64,000 nucleotides of DNA from Alitta virens. Lineage: Eukaryota; Annelida; Polychaeta; Phyllodocida; Nereididae. The notes beneath the pieces were generated by a model. That model was not told the origin of the DNA. It ran no database searches and worked only from the letters and a program-made list of their open reading frames with translations. The stretch is taken from the NCBI GenBank assembly GCA_932294295.1, contig OW028579.1, positions 9,174,370 through 9,238,369 of the forward strand, written 5' to 3'. The translations under genes and the position numbers were made by a program. Each line of letters begins with the position of its first letter. Within the stretch, counting starts at the first letter, position 1. Below, one piece after another: positions 62,601 to 64,000 of this stretch.

Positions 62601-64000
62601 GTTGTCGACAGCTTTATGTTGACAGCTTAATGTTGTCGACAGCTTAATGTTGTTGACAGCTTAATGTTGTTGACAGCTTAAAGTTGACAGCTTAATGTTG
62701 ACAGCTTAATGTTGACAGCTTAATGTTGACGATTTAATGTTGACGGCTCAATGTTGATAGCTTAATGTTGTTGACAGCTTAATGTTGTTGACAGCTTTAT
62801 GTTGACAGCTTAATGTTGTTGACAGCTTAATGTTGATAGCTTAATGTTGATAGCTTAATGTTGACAGCTTAATGTTGACAACTTAATGTTGACAGTTTAA
62901 TGTTGACAGCTTAATGTTGACAGCTTAATGTTGACGATTTAATGTTGACGGCTCAATGTTGACAGCTTAATGTTGTTGACAGCTTAATGTTGACAGCTTA
63001 ATGTTGTTGACAGCTTAATGCTGATAGCTAAATGTCGACAGCTTAATGTTGACAGTTTAATGTTGACAGTTTAATGTTGACAGTTTAATGTTGACAGCTT
63101 AATGTTGACTGCTCAATGTTGACCGCTTGATGATGACAGCTTGATGTTGACAGCTTAATGTTGATAGCTTAATGTCGACAGTTTAATGTTGACAGTTTAA
63201 TGTTGACAGCTTAATGTTGACAGCTTAATGTTGACAGCTTAATGTTGATAGCTTAATGTTGACAGCTTAATGTTGACAGCCTAATGTTGACAGCTTAATG
63301 TTGACAGCTTAATGTTGACTACATAATGTTGTTGCCAGCTTAATGTTGACAGCTTAATGTTGACGATTTAATGTTGATGGCTCAATGTTGACAGCTTAAT
63401 GTTGTTGACAGTTTAATGTTGTTGACAGCTTAATGTTGACAGCTTAATGTTGTTGACAGCTTAATGTTGATAGCTTAATGTTGACGGCTTAATGTTGACA
63501 GCTTAATGTTGACAGCTTAATGTTGACGATTTAATGTTGACGGCTTAATGTTGACAGCTTAATGTTGTTGACAGCTTAATGTTGTTGACAGCTTAATGTT
63601 GTTGGCTTAGTGTTGTTGGCTTAATGTTGTTGGCTTAATGTTGACAGCTTAATGTTGACAGCTTAATGTTGACAGCTTAATGTTGACAGCTTAATGTTGA
63701 CAGCTTAATGTTGACAGCTTAATGTTATTGACAGCTTAATGTTGTTGACAGCTTAATGTTGTTGACAGCTTAATGTTGACAGCTTAATGTTGACAGCTTA
63801 ATGTTGCCAGCTTAATGTTGACAGCTTAATGTTGACAGCTTAATGTTGTCGACAGCTTAATGTTGTTGACAGCTTAATGTTGTTGACAGCTTAAAGTTGA
63901 CAGCTTAATGTTGACAGCTTAATGTTGACAGCTTAATGTTGACGATTTAATGTTGACGGCTTAATGTTGACAGCTTAATGTTGTTGACAGCTTAATGTTG
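62600..64000 (+). repeat. Right-edge segment resembling the window start and 48.2-49.2 kb
   Basis: Opens with TGTCGACAGC 17-mers either side of a GACAGCTTTATG monomer, then AAAG and the 205-bp cassette, the order seen at 1-450. From GATAGCTAAATGTCGAC (near 63024) to GACTACATAATG (63318) and the TTGGC triplet it follows 48.24-49.2 kb at an offset of about 14.8 kb. Private changes include GCTGATAGC near 63020, GACCGCTTGATG near 63122 and GGCTTAGTG near 63605. The array continues past the window end. Confidence 0.72.

Larger units (their letters stand above)
1..64000 (+). repeat. Satellite array of 14-bp and 17-bp monomers spanning the whole window
   Basis: The entire window is head-to-tail copies of GACAGCTTAATGTT (14 bp, 9 of 14 bases A/T) and a 17-bp form with an extra TTG before the next GACAG. 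From the mean monomer length of one fully counted unit (1190 bp, 82 monomers) I estimate about 4,400 monomers. All face the same way: the reverse complement AACATTAAGCTGTC is not seen as a forward-reading block. No unique spacer or insertion interrupts the array, and neither edge is an array boundary. The plus strand is enriched in T over A and G over C in every monomer. No gene is present: TTAA in each monomer puts TAA on both strands, and lengths of 14 and 17 rotate all three frames. This is satellite DNA of eukaryotic type; the chromosomal location and host cannot be read from the sequence. Confidence 0.97.

Noticed and set aside
1..64000. Open reading frames on either strand
   Set aside because: TTAA in each consensus monomer gives TAA on both strands, and lengths of 14 and 17 (both 2 modulo 3) bring the stop into every frame within about three monomers. 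Variant monomers lacking TAA are too sparse to open a frame of meaningful length.
1..64000. CRISPR array
   Set aside because: Repeats are directly adjacent with no unique spacers. The variation consists of recurrent point variants and 3-bp insertions, not of new sequence between fixed repeats.
1..64000. Telomeric repeat
   Set aside because: The unit is not a G-rich telomere type, no TTAGGG-like tract is present, and there is strong HOR structure with variants. Long yeast-type telomere repeats are far more homogeneous and much shorter in total length.
1..64000. Bacterial promoter -35 boxes (TTGACA in every monomer)
   Set aside because: TTGACA recurs simply because it is part of the monomer. 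No TATAAT-like box follows at 16-18 bp, and the context is a eukaryotic-type satellite.
1..64000. CENP-B box
   Set aside because: The core CGGG element of the mammalian CENP-B box was not seen in any monomer variant. Absence does not exclude a centromeric role in lineages without CENP-B.
1..64000. Hairpin or cruciform structure in the monomer
   Set aside because: ACA...TGT flanking GCTTAA gives only a 3-bp stem, and the AGCT, TTAA and GTCGAC palindromes are only 4-6 bp. No long inverted repeat exists because all monomers share one orientation.
1..64000. Assembly artefact as the cause of the array
   Set aside because: Random or looped misassembly would not produce nested units whose marker offsets balance to the base (for example 6699 - 1541 = 5158). 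Local copy number in long exact repeats could still be wrong and should be checked with long reads.
1..64000. Coding minisatellite, such as a repetitive secreted or structural protein
   Set aside because: A coding repeat would keep a length divisible by three and at least one stop-free frame. Neither holds here.

Overview
The whole 64 kb window is one uninterrupted, head-to-tail satellite (macro-minisatellite) array. The consensus monomer is the 14-mer GACAGCTTAATGTT. A 17-mer form, GACAGCTTAATGTTGTT, carries one extra TTG triplet and is interspersed in a reproducible order. I read no unique sequence, mobile element, RNA gene, inverted monomer or protein-coding gene anywhere. Both edges of the window lie inside the array. 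Coding is essentially excluded: every consensus monomer contains the palindrome TTAA, which gives TAA on both strands. Both monomer lengths equal 2 modulo 3, so every frame meets a stop about every three monomers (42-51 bp). A pure array of this size with layered higher-order repeats (HORs) points to a eukaryotic heterochromatic locus such as a centromeric, pericentromeric, subtelomeric or knob-like block. The sequence does not let me name the organism.

The order is hierarchical. Level 1 is the 14/17-bp monomer with about 15 recurrent variants (for example GACGATTTAATGTT, GACGGCTCAATGTT, GATAGCTTAATGTT, GACAACTTAATGTT, GACAGTTTAATGTT and TTGGCTTAATG forms). Level 2 is ordered cassettes, above all a 14-monomer, 205-bp cassette that starts with the GACGAT/GACGGCTC dyad and recurs through most of the window. 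Level 3 is HOR units whose length changes region by region. Level 4 is recent segmental duplications marked by shared private variants.

Layout (boundaries approximate). 1-10.9 kb: family A, units of 2519, 3050, 2628 and about 2.5 kb. 11.1-23 kb: family B, units of about 4.66, 3.19 and 3.28 kb, with runs of a CpG-bearing monomer and a TTCACAGCTTAACG variant. 23.1-24.6 kb: a 721-bp tandem duplication. 24.8-36.7 kb: family C, built from subunits of about 0.9-1.2 kb that are themselves duplicated at offsets of 4.1-4.2 kb and 5.2 kb. 36.9-45.2 kb: family D, the most regular part, seven copies of a 1190-bp, 82-monomer unit, including one 1406-bp chimeric copy that looks like an unequal-crossover junction. 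45.2-51.2 kb: a mosaic of pieces related to families B, C and D. 51.2-62.6 kb: family E, a unit of about 5.2 kb present twice, with a 1541-bp tandem duplication only in the first copy and a deletion of about 449 bp only in the second. 62.6-64 kb: sequence again like the start of the window and like 48.2-49.2 kb.

Nothing here acts together as genes. The interest lies in the array architecture: how 3-bp slippage, point variants and unequal exchange have been layered, and whether the array has a chromosomal function. Positions and period lengths come from reading marker variants by eye and subtracting coordinates; identity percentages were not computed.
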